From Pyrinomonadaceae bacterium (GTDB lineage Bacteria > Acidobacteriota > Blastocatellia > Pyrinomonadales > Pyrinomonadaceae): a DNA stretch of 64,000 bases. The translations under genes were made by a program, and so were the position numbers. Below are positions 28,397 through 37,815 of the stretch, in pieces. The stretch covers positions 1-64,000 of the forward strand of contig JANWYH010000008.1 of the NCBI GenBank assembly GCA_025054715.1. Reading direction: 5' to 3'. How positions within the stretch are numbered: position 1 is the first letter of the stretch; each line of letters opens with the position of its first letter. A model generated the notes under the pieces. It was given only the letters and a program-made list of their open reading frames with translations, was not told the DNA's origin and did not search any database.

Positions 28397-29188
28397 ATGC
28401 CAACGTGGAAACTTGAAATCGAATATAACGGAACACGTTACCGTGGCTGGCAAGTTCAAAAAAACGCTAGAACAGTTCAAGGTGAGCTGCTTGATGTGGC
28501 CAGGAAAGTCTTTCCAGACTTTGAAAATGTAGAGATTGGTGGTGCTGGTAGAACAGATGCCGGAGTTCATGCAGTTGGCCAGGTAGCTCATCTAAGAGTT
28601 CCGAGTGTTAATGTAAATCTTAAACCTTGTCAGATTCAGCAAGCGTTCAATAGCCTTCTGCCTCATGATATAAACATTTTGAAAGTCGAAAGTGTGCCTA
28701 ATAATTTCCATGCTCGCCACGATGCTCTTTCGAGATACTATCTTTATCAGATATCAACTCGACGGACAGCCTTTGGCAAAAACTTCGTCTGGTGGATTAA
28801 GGAAGCGTTGGATATTAACAAGATGAAAGCAGTTGCAGAAACTTTAGTTGGCAGGCACGATTTTCGTGCTTTTTGTGACTCTGATAATCAGTCTACCATT
28901 GTTGTTGTAGAACATTCAGAGATTTTTGTTGACGGCAGTTTAATATGCTTTCGCATCGGGGCGAGTCATTTTCTGTGGAGAATGGTAAGGAGACTTGTTG
29001 GTGTGATGGTCGAAGTAGGAAAAGGAAGCATTGACACGGAAGAGTTTAGAAGCCTTTTTCACAAAGATTCTAGTGTGATTGCAAAGTTCACTGCGCCACC
29101 TTCCGGACTTTTTCTAGAGAAGGTTCTTTACAAAGGTGATAAACCTCCTCTAAGGAAAAAAGCAATCTTTCCGATACCTGAAGTTTAA
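28397..29188 (+). CDS. truA: tRNA pseudouridine(38-40) synthase
   Basis: TruA converts uridines 38-40 in the anticodon arm of many tRNAs to pseudouridine. The 263-residue protein begins LEIEYNGTRYRGWQVQ and has the catalytic Asp54 in GGAGRTDAGVHA. Later motifs include FHARHDALSRYYLYQI, LVGRHDFRAF and HFLWRMVRRLVG. It starts 4 nt after lepB. Confidence 0.95.
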   Translation: MPTWKLEIEYNGTRYRGWQVQKNARTVQGELLDVARKVFPDFENVEIGGAGRTDAGVHAVGQVAHLRVPSVNVNLKPCQIQQAFNSLLPHDINILKVESVPNNFHARHDALSRYYLYQISTRRTAFGKNFVWWIKEALDINKMKAVAETLVGRHDFRAFCDSDNQSTIVVVEHSEIFVDGSLICFRIGASHFLWRMVRRLVGVMVEVGKGSIDTEEFRSLFHKDSSVIAKFTAPPSGLFLEKVLYKGDKPPLRKKAIFPIPEV

Positions 29189-29266
29189 TTCGAGTGAAGT
29201 CTTGACTTAATTTTCGTTTTTTGCAAAATTTCAAGTTTGAAACTAAAGGGGGTTTTGTTGAAGGAT

Positions 29267-29599
29267 ATGGCAAGAGTAGTGGCAGAAACGGCAAATGGCA
29301 CGGTTACTTTCGAAGCTGAAAATGGTAGAAAGCTTGTTCTGTGTCTTGAGGATAACGGAGTAGATATTCTTCACCGTTGTGGTGGAAATGCAAGATGCAC
29401 TACTTGTCGAGTAGAAGTCATATCGGGTGAAGTAGAGCCTATGAGCGAAGTGGAAAAAAGTATTCTCTCTGTCAAACCGGATGTAACTGAAAAGACAAGA
29501 CTTTCCTGTCAGATTCGTGTCGTCGGTGATCTACACGTCAGGGTTATCAATCAAGCAAGCGTAAAGGGAATTGACCCCGGTCCACGTCCGTCAGAATGA
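29267..29599 (+). CDS. [2Fe-2S] ferredoxin
   Basis: A soluble electron carrier of about 110 residues. C38, C44, C47 and C81 give the C-x5-C-x2-C ... C spacing of adrenodoxin/ISC-type rather than plant-type ferredoxins (HRCGGNARCTTCRVEVISGE). The start is uncertain: ATG 29267 is used, but a GGGGG ribosome site at 29248-29252 is better spaced for the TTG at 29258, which would add three residues. No reductase or oxygenase partner is adjacent, so the redox partner is unknown. Confidence 0.88.
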   Translation: MARVVAETANGTVTFEAENGRKLVLCLEDNGVDILHRCGGNARCTTCRVEVISGEVEPMSEVEKSILSVKPDVTEKTRLSCQIRVVGDLHVRVINQASVKGIDPGPRPSE

Positions 29600-30037
29600 G
29601 CTATTCCGTCTTGTGAAGTTTGCTCTTCCTACTTAAGTGAGGAAGCTCGCACGCATATAAGGTTTGTTCTCACTAATATACTTGTAGAGACTGATCTCTT
29701 CGGCAAGTCTAGTTCGGCGCTAAAGCTTCTTCTACCTGCCACGTTTCAAGTGGATGAGACCTTCTTTCTACGCTTGCCTTCTTTTCTTTTGCGTTTTTTG
29801 TTTGACAAAGGGTCTTCTGTTCACTGGTTGCTTTTAACCTCGTATCTCGAGGGCAACTTCGACTACGTTTCATCTCGACCTTGCAGAAAATGGAGCCTCT
29901 TTACTCGAGTTTGGTAAGAGGTTAAGGCGGAAAGTCCTATTTTATTGGGCTGAAAAGCGGTTTTTCGGTACTAACGCTTTTTGCTTTTAAGAAGAGAAAT
30001 GACTTATGATTCATGATAAAATTATTTTTTACGGCTT
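29600..30037. other. 438-bp gap before alaS, no gene seen
   Basis: No convincing gene lies here. A weak bulged stem-loop (CTTCCT/AGGAAG, 29625-29645) follows the ferredoxin. A 54-codon minus-strand frame (29709-29873) is Lys/Arg-rich and lacks coding character. I looked for a T-box upstream of alaS and did not find its conserved sequence. Confidence 0.5.
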
Positions 30038-32737
30038 ATGATAACAGGTCATGAGATAAGAGAGAAATTTCTTGGTTATTTTGAAAAGCATGGGCACAAA
30101 AGGGTTCATTCGTCGCCTCTTTTGCCTGCGAACGATCCAACGCTGCTATTTACGAATGCAGGGATGAATCAATTTAAGGATTTGTTTACAGGTGTTGAAA
30201 AACGTGATTATAAGCGTGCTGTAAGCGCTCAGAAATGCATTAGGGCAGGCGGGAAACACAATGATTTAGACGAAGTGGGTCGAACTGCTCGCCATCACAC
30301 GTTTTTTGAGATGTTGGGAAACTTTTCCTTCGGCGATTACTTCAAGCGAGAAGCCATAAGGTTTGCATGGGACTTTTTGGTTAACGAATTAAAGCTGGAT
30401 GTTAATCGTCTTTGGTTCACTATCTTTGAAGGCGATTCAGAAATTCCTGAAGACAGCGATGCGAGACGTTATTGGATAGAAGTAGGAGCTTCTCCTGAGC
30501 GAATTTTAGGGTTTGGGAGAAAAGATAATTTTTGGCAAATGGGAGAAACTGGTCCTTGCGGTCCTTGCTCGGAAATCCATTATTACATGGGCGATGAACC
30601 AGAAAATCCCCTGAAAAACCGTGCCGAACTAGTGAATGCTCCCCAAGGGGATCAGACAATTGAAATTTGGAATTTAGTTTTTATGCAGTTTGAGCGCATA
30701 GAGGCTGAAAAGAAGGGCATTTATTACCTTAAACCTTTGCCAGCGCCTTCAGTAGATACTGGAATGGGGCTAGAGAGAATAACCGCGGTTTTGCAGGGAG
30801 TAAAGTCTAATTATGAAACTGATCTGATAAAGCCAATCGTTGATTTTACTGCAACGATAGCTGGCAAATCCTATGAAGCTGATACCATTGAAGGCTTTGC
30901 CATGCGAGTCATAGCCGATCATGCAAGAGCAACGGCTTTTGCGATAGCGGACGGGATTTTGCCAGGTAATGAGGGTAGAAATTATGTCTTAAGAAAAATA
31001 ATGCGCAGAGCAATTTATCAGGCTAGAGAACATCTCGGATTAAAAGAGCCTTTCCTTTACAAGGTTTGTGATTTTGTTATTGACTTGATGAAAAAAGCCT
31101 ATCCTGAGCTGGAAGCACAAAGGGATTTTGTATTAAAGATGACAAGGCTAGAAGAGGAACGTTTTGGGAAAACTTTAACGGTCGGGCTTGAAAAGCTTAA
31201 GGAGGTCTTTGGCTCAAACAAATCTGTTGAATTCAAGGAGTTAGCACGGCTTTATGATACGTTCGGAGTTCCTCGTGATCTTATTAGAGTCAAACTGATC
31301 GAGCAAGGGCATCAAATGAGCGAAGAGGAATTTAACGAAAGGTTTGACGAGGCTTTACAAGAAATACAAAACAATAGCGAGATCGGTAAAACTTCTAGGA
31401 AATCCGCAATAAAGCCGATTTATCAGGAATTGGCTGAAAAGATCAGTCCCAGCGTTTTCCGTGGGTACGATACAACTCGTATAGATGGGACAAAAGTTAC
31501 CGCATTGATACGTGATGAAAAAGAGGTTCAAGAGTTAAAGGAGGCGGAAGAAGGTCTAATAGTGCTAGAAGAGACGCCTTTTTATGCTGAAGCTGGTGGA
31601 CAAGTTGGTGACACTGGAATTCTTGTTAGCCAAGATGCAAAGGTTAAGGTGCTAGATACATTTTCGCCGATACAAGGGTTGATTCTCCATAAGTCCAGAG
31701 TTGAAAAAGGGACTATTAGGCTAGGTGACCTATTAACGGCAATCGTAGATGAAGAAAAACGCGATGCTACTAGGCGCAATCATACGGCGACGCATCTACT
31801 TCATGCTGCGCTGAAGGAAGTTCTAGGTTCACATGTCAAACAGGCAGGCTCCGTAGTTGCGCCAGATTTTCTTAGATTTGACTACACACACTATCAACCT
31901 TTAACGGATGAGGAGATCAAAGAGATCGAGGACCTTGTGAATTATTACATTTTAAGAAACGAACCTGTTAGAACCGATATAATGCAGCTAGAAGAAGCCA
32001 TCAGCTCAGGTGCTGTTGCACTTTTTGGTGAAAAGTATGGTTCACAGGTTCGTGTTTTAAGTGTTGGCGATGGTAAGTTTTCAAAAGAACTTTGTGGTGG
32101 GACTCACGTTCGAGCGACAGGTGATATAGGTATTTTCAAAATCATTTCAGATGAAGCCATAGCGGCAGGCACTCGTCGAATTCGAGCGATCACAGGTTTT
32201 GAAGCTATCAAAAGATTTCAAGAAGATGAGAAAATCATAGAGAAAGCTACTGAGAGTTTGAAGGCTGACCGAAGAGGTTTTGTTGAGATACTTGAAAAAT
32301 TGCAAGATGAATTGAAACGTCTAAGACGGGAGAATGAGGATTTAAGACTGAAAATTATTACATCTGCTACAGGTCCGGTGCAGAACGGGGATGTAGCGAG
32401 GGAAATCAAGGGAGTTAAAGTTTTAACAAAAGTTGTTGAGGGCTTGGATAAAGGAGCGATGCGTCACCTTTCGGATACACTCCTTGCAAGATTAAAGTCT
32501 GGAGTCGTTATTCTTGCTAAGCGAGACGATGGAAAAGTTGCTTTTATTGTGCGAGTATCAGAAGATTTAACTGATAAAGTTAAGGCTGGGAAAATTATCA
32601 ATGAGATTGCTCCAGTAGTCGCAGGTCGAGGTGGCGGTCGAGATGATATGGCTGAAGGTGGTGGAAGTTTGACAGAAAAGTTAGAGGAAGCCTTGGAAAA
32701 AAGTTACAAGGTTGTTGAAAGTATGCTTTCCTCCTGA
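30038..32737 (+). CDS. alaS: Alanine--tRNA ligase
   Basis: AlaRS charges tRNA-Ala and edits mischarged serine or glycine. The 899-residue protein has the class II catalytic core (LFTNAGMNQFKDLFTG, RHHTFFEMLGNFSFGDYFK, GNEGRNYVLRKIMRRAI). The editing domain has zinc ligands in RRNHTATHLLHAAL and LCGGTHVRATGDIG. A coiled coil follows (about 730-780), and the C-terminal glycine-rich C-Ala domain has AGRGGGRDDMAEGGG. Length is normal. It has its own long upstream gap and is probably a separate unit. Confidence 0.97.
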   Translation: MITGHEIREKFLGYFEKHGHKRVHSSPLLPANDPTLLFTNAGMNQFKDLFTGVEKRDYKRAVSAQKCIRAGGKHNDLDEVGRTARHHTFFEMLGNFSFGDYFKREAIRFAWDFLVNELKLDVNRLWFTIFEGDSEIPEDSDARRYWIEVGASPERILGFGRKDNFWQMGETGPCGPCSEIHYYMGDEPENPLKNRAELVNAPQGDQTIEIWNLVFMQFERIEAEKKGIYYLKPLPAPSVDTGMGLERITAVLQGVKSNYETDLIKPIVDFTATIAGKSYEADTIEGFAMRVIADHARATAFAIADGILPGNEGRNYVLRKIMRRAIYQAREHLGLKEPFLYKVCDFVIDLMKKAYPELEAQRDFVLKMTRLEEERFGKTLTVGLEKLKEVFGSNKSVEFKELARLYDTFGVPRDLIRVKLIEQGHQMSEEEFNERFDEALQEIQNNSEIGKTSRKSAIKPIYQELAEKISPSVFRGYDTTRIDGTKVTALIRDEKEVQELKEAEEGLIVLEETPFYAEAGGQVGDTGILVSQDAKVKVLDTFSPIQGLILHKSRVEKGTIRLGDLLTAIVDEEKRDATRRNHTATHLLHAALKEVLGSHVKQAGSVVAPDFLRFDYTHYQPLTDEEIKEIEDLVNYYILRNEPVRTDIMQLEEAISSGAVALFGEKYGSQVRVLSVGDGKFSKELCGGTHVRATGDIGIFKIISDEAIAAGTRRIRAITGFEAIKRFQEDEKIIEKATESLKADRRGFVEILEKLQDELKRLRRENEDLRLKIITSATGPVQNGDVAREIKGVKVLTKVVEGLDKGAMRHLSDTLLARLKSGVVILAKRDDGKVAFIVRVSEDLTDKVKAGKIINEIAPVVAGRGGGRDDMAEGGGSLTEKLEEALEKSYKVVESMLSS

Positions 32738-32860
32738 ATTTTAGCCATTGTCGAGCTTGTTTCTTGAGGTTATTTCATAAAGATAAACCCCCTTTTGGAT
32801 TTATTTTTGATGAATACCTTGTTCGTTAATGATTAACTCTCTTCATATTTGTCCTCGGGC

Positions 32861-33901
32861 TTAGTTAGGTAGAACTATGCCTTGAAAGTTGTAAGCTTTC
32901 TGAATTGAATTTCCTGGAAAGCTAACACTTCTTATTGTCGGCGATATGTATTGTTCCAAGCACAAGACAGTGTATGTTTTCCCACCTATTGTTCTTTGCG
33001 TTCCACAGACAGGATCATTGGGTCCATTAACTAGCTCGCCAAATTGCGTTGAGTAGAAAATTCCTGTAGGATGGGGGCGAAACGCATACCAAGCTAATTC
33101 TATACGTCGAACATCGTTTAGTAAACCTGTGGGAATCCATGTCCCCATAGCATCGAGATTAGGATCGCTAGATTGTCCTTGGCGAGGGCCGTTGTAATAC
33201 TGAGGCTTAACGTTGAAGCCTAAGTCCCAGCCCCATTCGGGCGCACCTGCCCTGCTATACCAGTTTTCAAAGGCTATGGAGCATTCGGGATAATTGACCG
33301 ACATTATCGGTCGTATTTGTTGCGGAACCCCGCAGGTATCTGACGGACGTAGGTTAGGTCCAGGATTATTATCTTGACCGAAGTCAGCCCAAAGATTCCA
33401 ATAACTTATTCTCCTGCGGCGATCTCTTGCCCACACTTGATATGAGTGGAATCTCGAGGCATGGCCATTCGGATTAGTGTCAAGATGCATTATTACATAT
33501 ATGTCGATGCCATCATCCCTCAGGTAGAATCCTTTGAATCCTGTGTGCTTATGAGTATTTTCGTGGGGCGTGTTTCCGGGATGAGAGAATGAAGGAAGCC
33601 AACGAGAATAGTAAACCCACTGAGGCGGTGGGTCGCCATGCTCATGACCATAAAAGCACCCACTAGGATGAACGGGAGGATGCCAAACGTTTGGGTCATG
33701 TAGTTCCGGTGGGCACAGCTGTTCTAGTGTAGAAGTTACGGGATTACCACACCACTCTTCCTCGTAATATTTGCCAAAAGCGATGGTTTGGAAATTTAAG
33801 CCTATATCTGAACCTTGATATCTAGTTTCTGCTAACGCGAGAACGAAACAAACTACAACGAGAAGCGGAACCAAATGCTTTGAAATCGTTTCTCTTTTCA
33901 T
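32861..33901 (-). CDS. Secreted His/Cys-rich protein of unknown function
   Basis: The 346-residue protein has a signal peptide (VPLLVVVCFVLALAE, residues 11-25). The mature part holds seven cysteines, many Trp, Tyr and Pro, and several His clusters: HPPVHPSGC, YGHEHGDPPPQW, HENTHKHTGF and HASRFHSYQVW. Such clusters suggest metal binding or a secreted enzyme, but I do not recognise the family. Start ATG 33901 has an excellent AGGAGG ribosome site. By eye it looks richer in GC than its neighbours, which may point to transfer. It stands alone. Confidence 0.78.
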   Translation of the reverse strand: MKRETISKHLVPLLVVVCFVLALAETRYQGSDIGLNFQTIAFGKYYEEEWCGNPVTSTLEQLCPPELHDPNVWHPPVHPSGCFYGHEHGDPPPQWVYYSRWLPSFSHPGNTPHENTHKHTGFKGFYLRDDGIDIYVIMHLDTNPNGHASRFHSYQVWARDRRRRISYWNLWADFGQDNNPGPNLRPSDTCGVPQQIRPIMSVNYPECSIAFENWYSRAGAPEWGWDLGFNVKPQYYNGPRQGQSSDPNLDAMGTWIPTGLLNDVRRIELAWYAFRPHPTGIFYSTQFGELVNGPNDPVCGTQRTIGGKTYTVLCLEQYISPTIRSVSFPGNSIQKAYNFQGIVLPN

Positions 33902-34189
33902 AAACTAACCTCCTAGATTCTTTTGGTCCCGCTTTTCTTACGAAAGCCCCTTCTGTGTGCCCCAATCAATCTTGGCTAAATTATGTCATTGTCGGTCCTA
34001 TTAGTCAAGGATTTGACGAAATTTTGTTTGTCATTTTGCGATCTGGTCTATGAGACAAACGAAACGCACGACCTGAATTCTATAAGTTAGCTTGAGTTAA
34101 TGAAAGACTTAGAAACAGATTTTTCCTTGCAGAATTTCCCTCGACGATAGTGGTAAGTTGATTATCAAAGTCACAAAAGCACGAAAATC

Positions 34190-34402
34190 ATGCCTTCTGA
34201 CCGAAGTTTGTCGGTATCCAGCGCTTCCTTAATCCACCAGATGAAGTTTTTGCTGAAGGCTGTCCATCGAGTTGATAATAAGGATAGTATCTTGAAACAT
34301 CTGTACGAGCAAGAAAATTATCAGGCAAACTTTGAAAAGGGCGTTAGAAAGGCTACGAAGAAGTTGAAAAAATGCTCTCTTACAAATAGATTATCGAGTT
34401 AA
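34190..34402 (+). CDS. Possible small basic protein
   Basis: A 70-codon open frame encoding a basic, Ser- and Lys-rich protein with a helical middle (DSILKHLYEQENYQANFEKG) and no recognised domain. It lacks a clear ribosome-binding site and overlaps the end of the convergent TPR gene by four bases. It is listed only as a possibility. The bases before it (33902-34189) hold nothing recognisable. Confidence 0.25.
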   Translation: MPSDRSLSVSSASLIHQMKFLLKAVHRVDNKDSILKHLYEQENYQANFEKGVRKATKKLKKCSLTNRLSS

Positions 34403-35412
34403 TTTTCTTTTGAAGTAATCTGAGCTTTTTTGAGCAGGTCTTTAACAACCTTTTCACCTTGCATTCTTTCTTCTTTGGTTAATCCGGCTGAGTTTAGATA
34501 AAGCTCTAACTCTTCGGCTGCTTCCTTGTATTTTCTTAGATCGTTAGCATAGAGTTGGACGAGCTCTTTTTGAATTTCGGGGTAAGTTTGTTTGCTAAGT
34601 TTTTTAGCTTTCAAGAGATGTTCTTCAGCTTTTTGATAATTTTGTTTTTCTCTTTCGATTTTGCCGAGAAGATAGAGAATCTGGACTGAAGAGGGAGCCA
34701 TCTTGTATGCTTCGTAAAGAGCCGTAAGAGCAGATTTGTTGTATTCTTTCCCAAGCATGTGAAGTGAATATCCGAGATAATAAAGCGAAAAGGTGCTTTT
34801 GGGATTTACTTCTATAGCTTTTAAGAAATAACCTGCTGCTTCTTTGTATTTTTTCAAGAAGAACATTTCCTGTCCTATCTGCTGTAAAGCTAGGAGATAA
34901 TTGGGAAAGATTTGCAATGCCTCGAATAGGTTGGTAATAGCAACATCTCGCTGTCTTTTTTTTAGCGCTTCCATAGCTTTTTCATACTTTTTGCGCGCTT
35001 CTGAAGGCACTTCCTGTGCAAATATAACTTTTGCCTCTGCCTCTTCTATGCTTCCTTTTCTTGGCAATAAAACGAAATCTAGTGTAAAGACTCCGAATCC
35101 TTCTCCACCTCTAACGTTTCGGGTGTATATTTCAATCATCTGCGTTTGATCTTCGAGATCATATTTATATCCCAAGGCTTTGACATAATAGATGCCATCG
35201 GGAAGATTAAAAAAGTGATAAGCACCTGCCGCGTCGGTTTTCGTTCTTCGGTTATAGAACGATCGTTGAAATTCGTCAAGAAGCTCAACGTCTATGTCAG
35301 GAAGACCTCTGCCTTTTTTGTCTGTGATGAAACCAGATAGATTGCCTGCTGCGTGAGCTTGTAAAACGATGATTAACGGCAGAAAGTAGAGAATAAGCTT
35401 TGGTGATCTCAT
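34399..35412 (-). CDS. Secreted carboxypeptidase-regulatory-like and TPR protein
   Basis: Starting at ATG 35412, which follows AAGGAG, the protein has 337 residues. The longer frame back to 35454 is rejected because the signal peptide begins at this Met. After the signal peptide (LILYFLPLIIVLQAHA) comes one carboxypeptidase regulatory-like beta domain (residues about 24-110, NLSGFITDKKGRGLPDIDVE). TPR repeats fill residues about 130-320 (YEKAMEALKKRQRDVAITNL, YKEAAGYFLKAIEVNPKS, YQKAEEHLLKAKKLSK). It is probably a periplasmic or surface scaffold protein; the partner is unknown. Confidence 0.83.
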   Translation of the reverse strand: MRSPKLILYFLPLIIVLQAHAAGNLSGFITDKKGRGLPDIDVELLDEFQRSFYNRRTKTDAAGAYHFFNLPDGIYYVKALGYKYDLEDQTQMIEIYTRNVRGGEGFGVFTLDFVLLPRKGSIEEAEAKVIFAQEVPSEARKKYEKAMEALKKRQRDVAITNLFEALQIFPNYLLALQQIGQEMFFLKKYKEAAGYFLKAIEVNPKSTFSLYYLGYSLHMLGKEYNKSALTALYEAYKMAPSSVQILYLLGKIEREKQNYQKAEEHLLKAKKLSKQTYPEIQKELVQLYANDLRKYKEAAEELELYLNSAGLTKEERMQGEKVVKDLLKKAQITSKEN

Positions 35413-35515
35413 GAGTATACTCCTTTCTTCAAGAATTTTAATTTCAATATACAACCTTGCGGAATTTTGTCAATAGTTTTTCTTAAAGAAGCTAGGAGGT
35501 TGTCTTAAAGCTAAT

Positions 35516-35544
35516 TTGTCGTGAAGTTTGTGGTTAAATATAAT
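35516..35544 (+). promoter_or_regulatory. Sigma-70 type promoter of fahA, probably leaderless
   Basis: TTGTCG (35516-35521) and TATAAT (35539-35544) are separated by 17 bp. The -10 box ends 8 nt before ATG 35553, and no Shine-Dalgarno is present, so the mRNA should start almost at the ATG. Confidence 0.6.
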
Positions 35545-35552
35545 TGCCTCTT

Positions 35553-36830
35553 ATGAACTACGAAATAAACGAGACGCATGATCCAAGCCTTGTAAGCTGG
35601 CTTGATTCGGCAAATGATCCCAGAACAGACTTTCCTTTACAAAATCTTCCTGTTTGTAGATTCGTTCATCGGAACACTTTGAAGATTGGCGTTGCAATAG
35701 GGGATTTTTTATTAGACTTTGAGCCCTACTTTGATACCTTTGTAGCGTCCGGACAGGAAAGAAAGTCCATTGAGTTAGCTGCAAGTCACCGAGTAAGACG
35801 AAAGATACAGGAAGATTTCAGTGCAAATGCTCCTCAGTCTAAAATCAATTTGATTAAAGAGTATTTTCTCGTACCGATTGAGTCTTGCAAGTTTGTCTTA
35901 CCGTTTGAAATAGGGGATTATACGGATTTTTATTGTTCGATTTTTCACGCAAGCAATGTCGGTGCGATGCTTAGACCCGATAATCCTCTTTTTCCGAATT
36001 ACAAATGGCTTCCGATAGGTTATCATGGGCGGGCTTCTTCGATTGTAATCTCAGGAACAAGCATAAAGCGTCCAAAGGGACAAAGCCGTTCCGACCCGTC
36101 AAAGCCTCCCCAGTTTGTTCCATGCAAAAACTTAGATTATGAGGTAGAAGTTGGATTTTTCATTGGCAAGGGAAACAACTTAGGTGAGCCGATACCGATC
36201 TCAGAAGCAGAGCAACATATTTTCGGACTTTGTATAGTTAATGACTGGTCAGCGCGGGACATTCAAGCATGGGAGTATCAACCACTCGGACCTTTTCTTG
36301 CAAAGAGCTTTGCTACTACGATTTCGCCTTTCGTTGTAACTATGGAAGCTTTAGCTCCGTTTAGGTGTGAAGCCTTCAGGCGTGAGCCCACCGATCCGCA
36401 GCCACTCGAATACATTTACGACGAGAGAGATCAAAAAAGGGGAGGAATTGATCTAAATCTTGAAGTTTACATAAGAACTCAAAAAATGAGGGAAAAAGGG
36501 CTTGAGCCTTATCTTCTCAGTCGCAGTAATATGAAGGATTTATATTGGACGATTGCTCAGATGGTAGCTCATCACACCTCTAACGGTTGTAATTTACGTC
36601 AGGGAGATTTGCTGGCAACAGGAACAGTTTCGGGAAGAGAAAAGCACGAACGTGGCTGTCTTCTTGAGCTTACTTGGCGGGGCACCGAACCATTGGAGCT
36701 TCCGACGGGCGAAATGAGACGCTTTCTTGAAGATGGGGATGAAATAATTATGAAAGGTTATTGCGAGCGAGAAGGTTTCCGTCGGATAGGTTTCGGAGAA
36801 TGTAGGGGGATTATTCTTCCTGCTGATTGA
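35553..36830 (+). CDS. fahA: Fumarylacetoacetase
   Basis: This enzyme catalyses the last step of tyrosine breakdown, cutting fumarylacetoacetate to fumarate and acetoacetate. From ATG 35553 the protein has 425 residues, close to the family's usual length. It carries GDYTDFYCSIFHASNVG with the metal-binding Asp, LPIGYHGRASSIVISG, LDYEVEVGFFIG with metal-binding Glu residues, and LCIVNDWSARDIQAWEYQPL. Other tyrosine-pathway genes are not in the window. Its last 20 bases overlap a small gene on the opposite strand. Confidence 0.96.
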   Translation: MNYEINETHDPSLVSWLDSANDPRTDFPLQNLPVCRFVHRNTLKIGVAIGDFLLDFEPYFDTFVASGQERKSIELAASHRVRRKIQEDFSANAPQSKINLIKEYFLVPIESCKFVLPFEIGDYTDFYCSIFHASNVGAMLRPDNPLFPNYKWLPIGYHGRASSIVISGTSIKRPKGQSRSDPSKPPQFVPCKNLDYEVEVGFFIGKGNNLGEPIPISEAEQHIFGLCIVNDWSARDIQAWEYQPLGPFLAKSFATTISPFVVTMEALAPFRCEAFRREPTDPQPLEYIYDERDQKRGGIDLNLEVYIRTQKMREKGLEPYLLSRSNMKDLYWTIAQMVAHHTSNGCNLRQGDLLATGTVSGREKHERGCLLELTWRGTEPLELPTGEMRRFLEDGDEIIMKGYCEREGFRRIGFGECRGIILPAD

Positions 36831-36975
36831 TTTTTTCGTTGTTTTCTTCTTCGGATTCTTGAGGCTCGTATTTTTCGTATCCGAAGGCATCATCGTAATA
36901 GTAACGGCGTTGTTCGATGTCTTCTTGCCAAGAACTCTTTTCTGAGTCTTTTATTTTTTCTAGTTTTTTGCGCAT
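36811..36975 (-). CDS. Small charged protein, function unknown
   Basis: A 54-residue gene below usual length cutoffs, from ATG 36975 to TAA 36811-36813. The sequence is MRKKLEKIKDSEKSS followed by a Tyr-rich centre (RRYYYDDAFGYEKYEPQE) and an acidic Glu/Asn/Gln tail. Codon use is like the neighbours and the composition is not random, which supports coding. It fills the gap between fahA and the phosphatase gene, overlapping fahA tail to tail by 20 bp. No function is recognised. Confidence 0.55.
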   Translation of the reverse strand: MRKKLEKIKDSEKSSWQEDIEQRRYYYDDAFGYEKYEPQESEEENNEKINQQEE

Positions 36976-36987
36976 AATGTTAAGAGT

Positions 36988-37815
36988 ATGAAAAACAGAC
37001 TACTACTCAGTTTTTCTGTTTTCACTTTACTTTTTTCATTATACTTTAGCGTTTGGAATTCAGCGCAACAAAAAACAGCTATAAAGACTGATTTAGAATA
37101 CCAGATTGGGGCAATTCTGTATGTGCAGAAAGCAGCCGAATATCGTGCGCTTTGCTATCAAGCCTTTAATTGGGCAAAAAGGATGATAGATGAAGATGAG
37201 AAAAACCTAAAAAAGCTTCCAAAGTCTGAGAGGAGAAGACCAAGAGCGGTTATAGTGGATATTGATGAAACGGTTCTTGACAATTCTCCTGCGCAAGCTT
37301 ATGGGGTCATAAACAACAAACCATTTAATTTGCCGGACTGGTATGCTTGGGGCGAAATGAGAAAAGCAAAAGCCGTTCCGGGTGCGGTTGATTTTGCAAA
37401 TTACGCATACTCGAAAGGTATCAGAATTTTCTATATTTCAAATCGCGATGAGATTCAAAAGCAGGCGACGATTGATAATTTGAAAAACGTAGGTTTTCCG
37501 GATGTTTCAGAAGAGACTGTCATTTTACGGCAACAGGAGTCATCGAAGGAATCTCGACGGCGGATGGTAGCCTCAAAGTATAGAGTTGTCGTTTTACTGG
37601 GAGATAACCTTAACGACTTTGCACAGCAATTTGAGAAAAAATCCGTTGAAGATAGGTTTGCTGAAACAGACAAAATTCGACAGGTTTGGGGTGAGCGTTT
37701 CATAGTTCTTCCAAATCCTATGTATGGCGATTGGGAAAATGCCATTTATGCTTATCAGCGCTTAACCGAAGAACAAAAAGCACAAAAACGATTAGAGGCT
37801 CTTGAACTGCCATGA
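36988..37815 (+). CDS. Exported HAD phosphatase, e(P4)/class B-C acid phosphatase type
   Basis: Members dephosphorylate nucleotides such as NMN or 5'-AMP in the periplasm. The 275-residue protein has a hydrophobic N-terminal signal (LLLSFSVFTLLFSLYFSV) without a lipobox cysteine, unlike the e(P4) lipoprotein. The HAD nucleophile motif is VDIDETVLDNS with Asp91 and Asp93. Motif II-like ISNRDE and the acidic motif LLGDNLNDF follow, and PNPMYGDWE is typical of this family. Its stop overlaps the start of the S9 peptidase by four bases. Confidence 0.9.
   Translation: MKNRLLLSFSVFTLLFSLYFSVWNSAQQKTAIKTDLEYQIGAILYVQKAAEYRALCYQAFNWAKRMIDEDEKNLKKLPKSERRRPRAVIVDIDETVLDNSPAQAYGVINNKPFNLPDWYAWGEMRKAKAVPGAVDFANYAYSKGIRIFYISNRDEIQKQATIDNLKNVGFPDVSEETVILRQQESSKESRRRMVASKYRVVVLLGDNLNDFAQQFEKKSVEDRFAETDKIRQVWGERFIVLPNPMYGDWENAIYAYQRLTEEQKAQKRLEALELP

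Noticed and set aside
29709-29873. 54-codon minus-strand frame in the alaS upstream gap
   Set aside because: Lys/Arg-rich, no ribosome site, low complexity.
29600-30037. T-box riboswitch upstream of alaS
   Set aside because: The conserved T-box sequence and terminator/antiterminator pair were not found.
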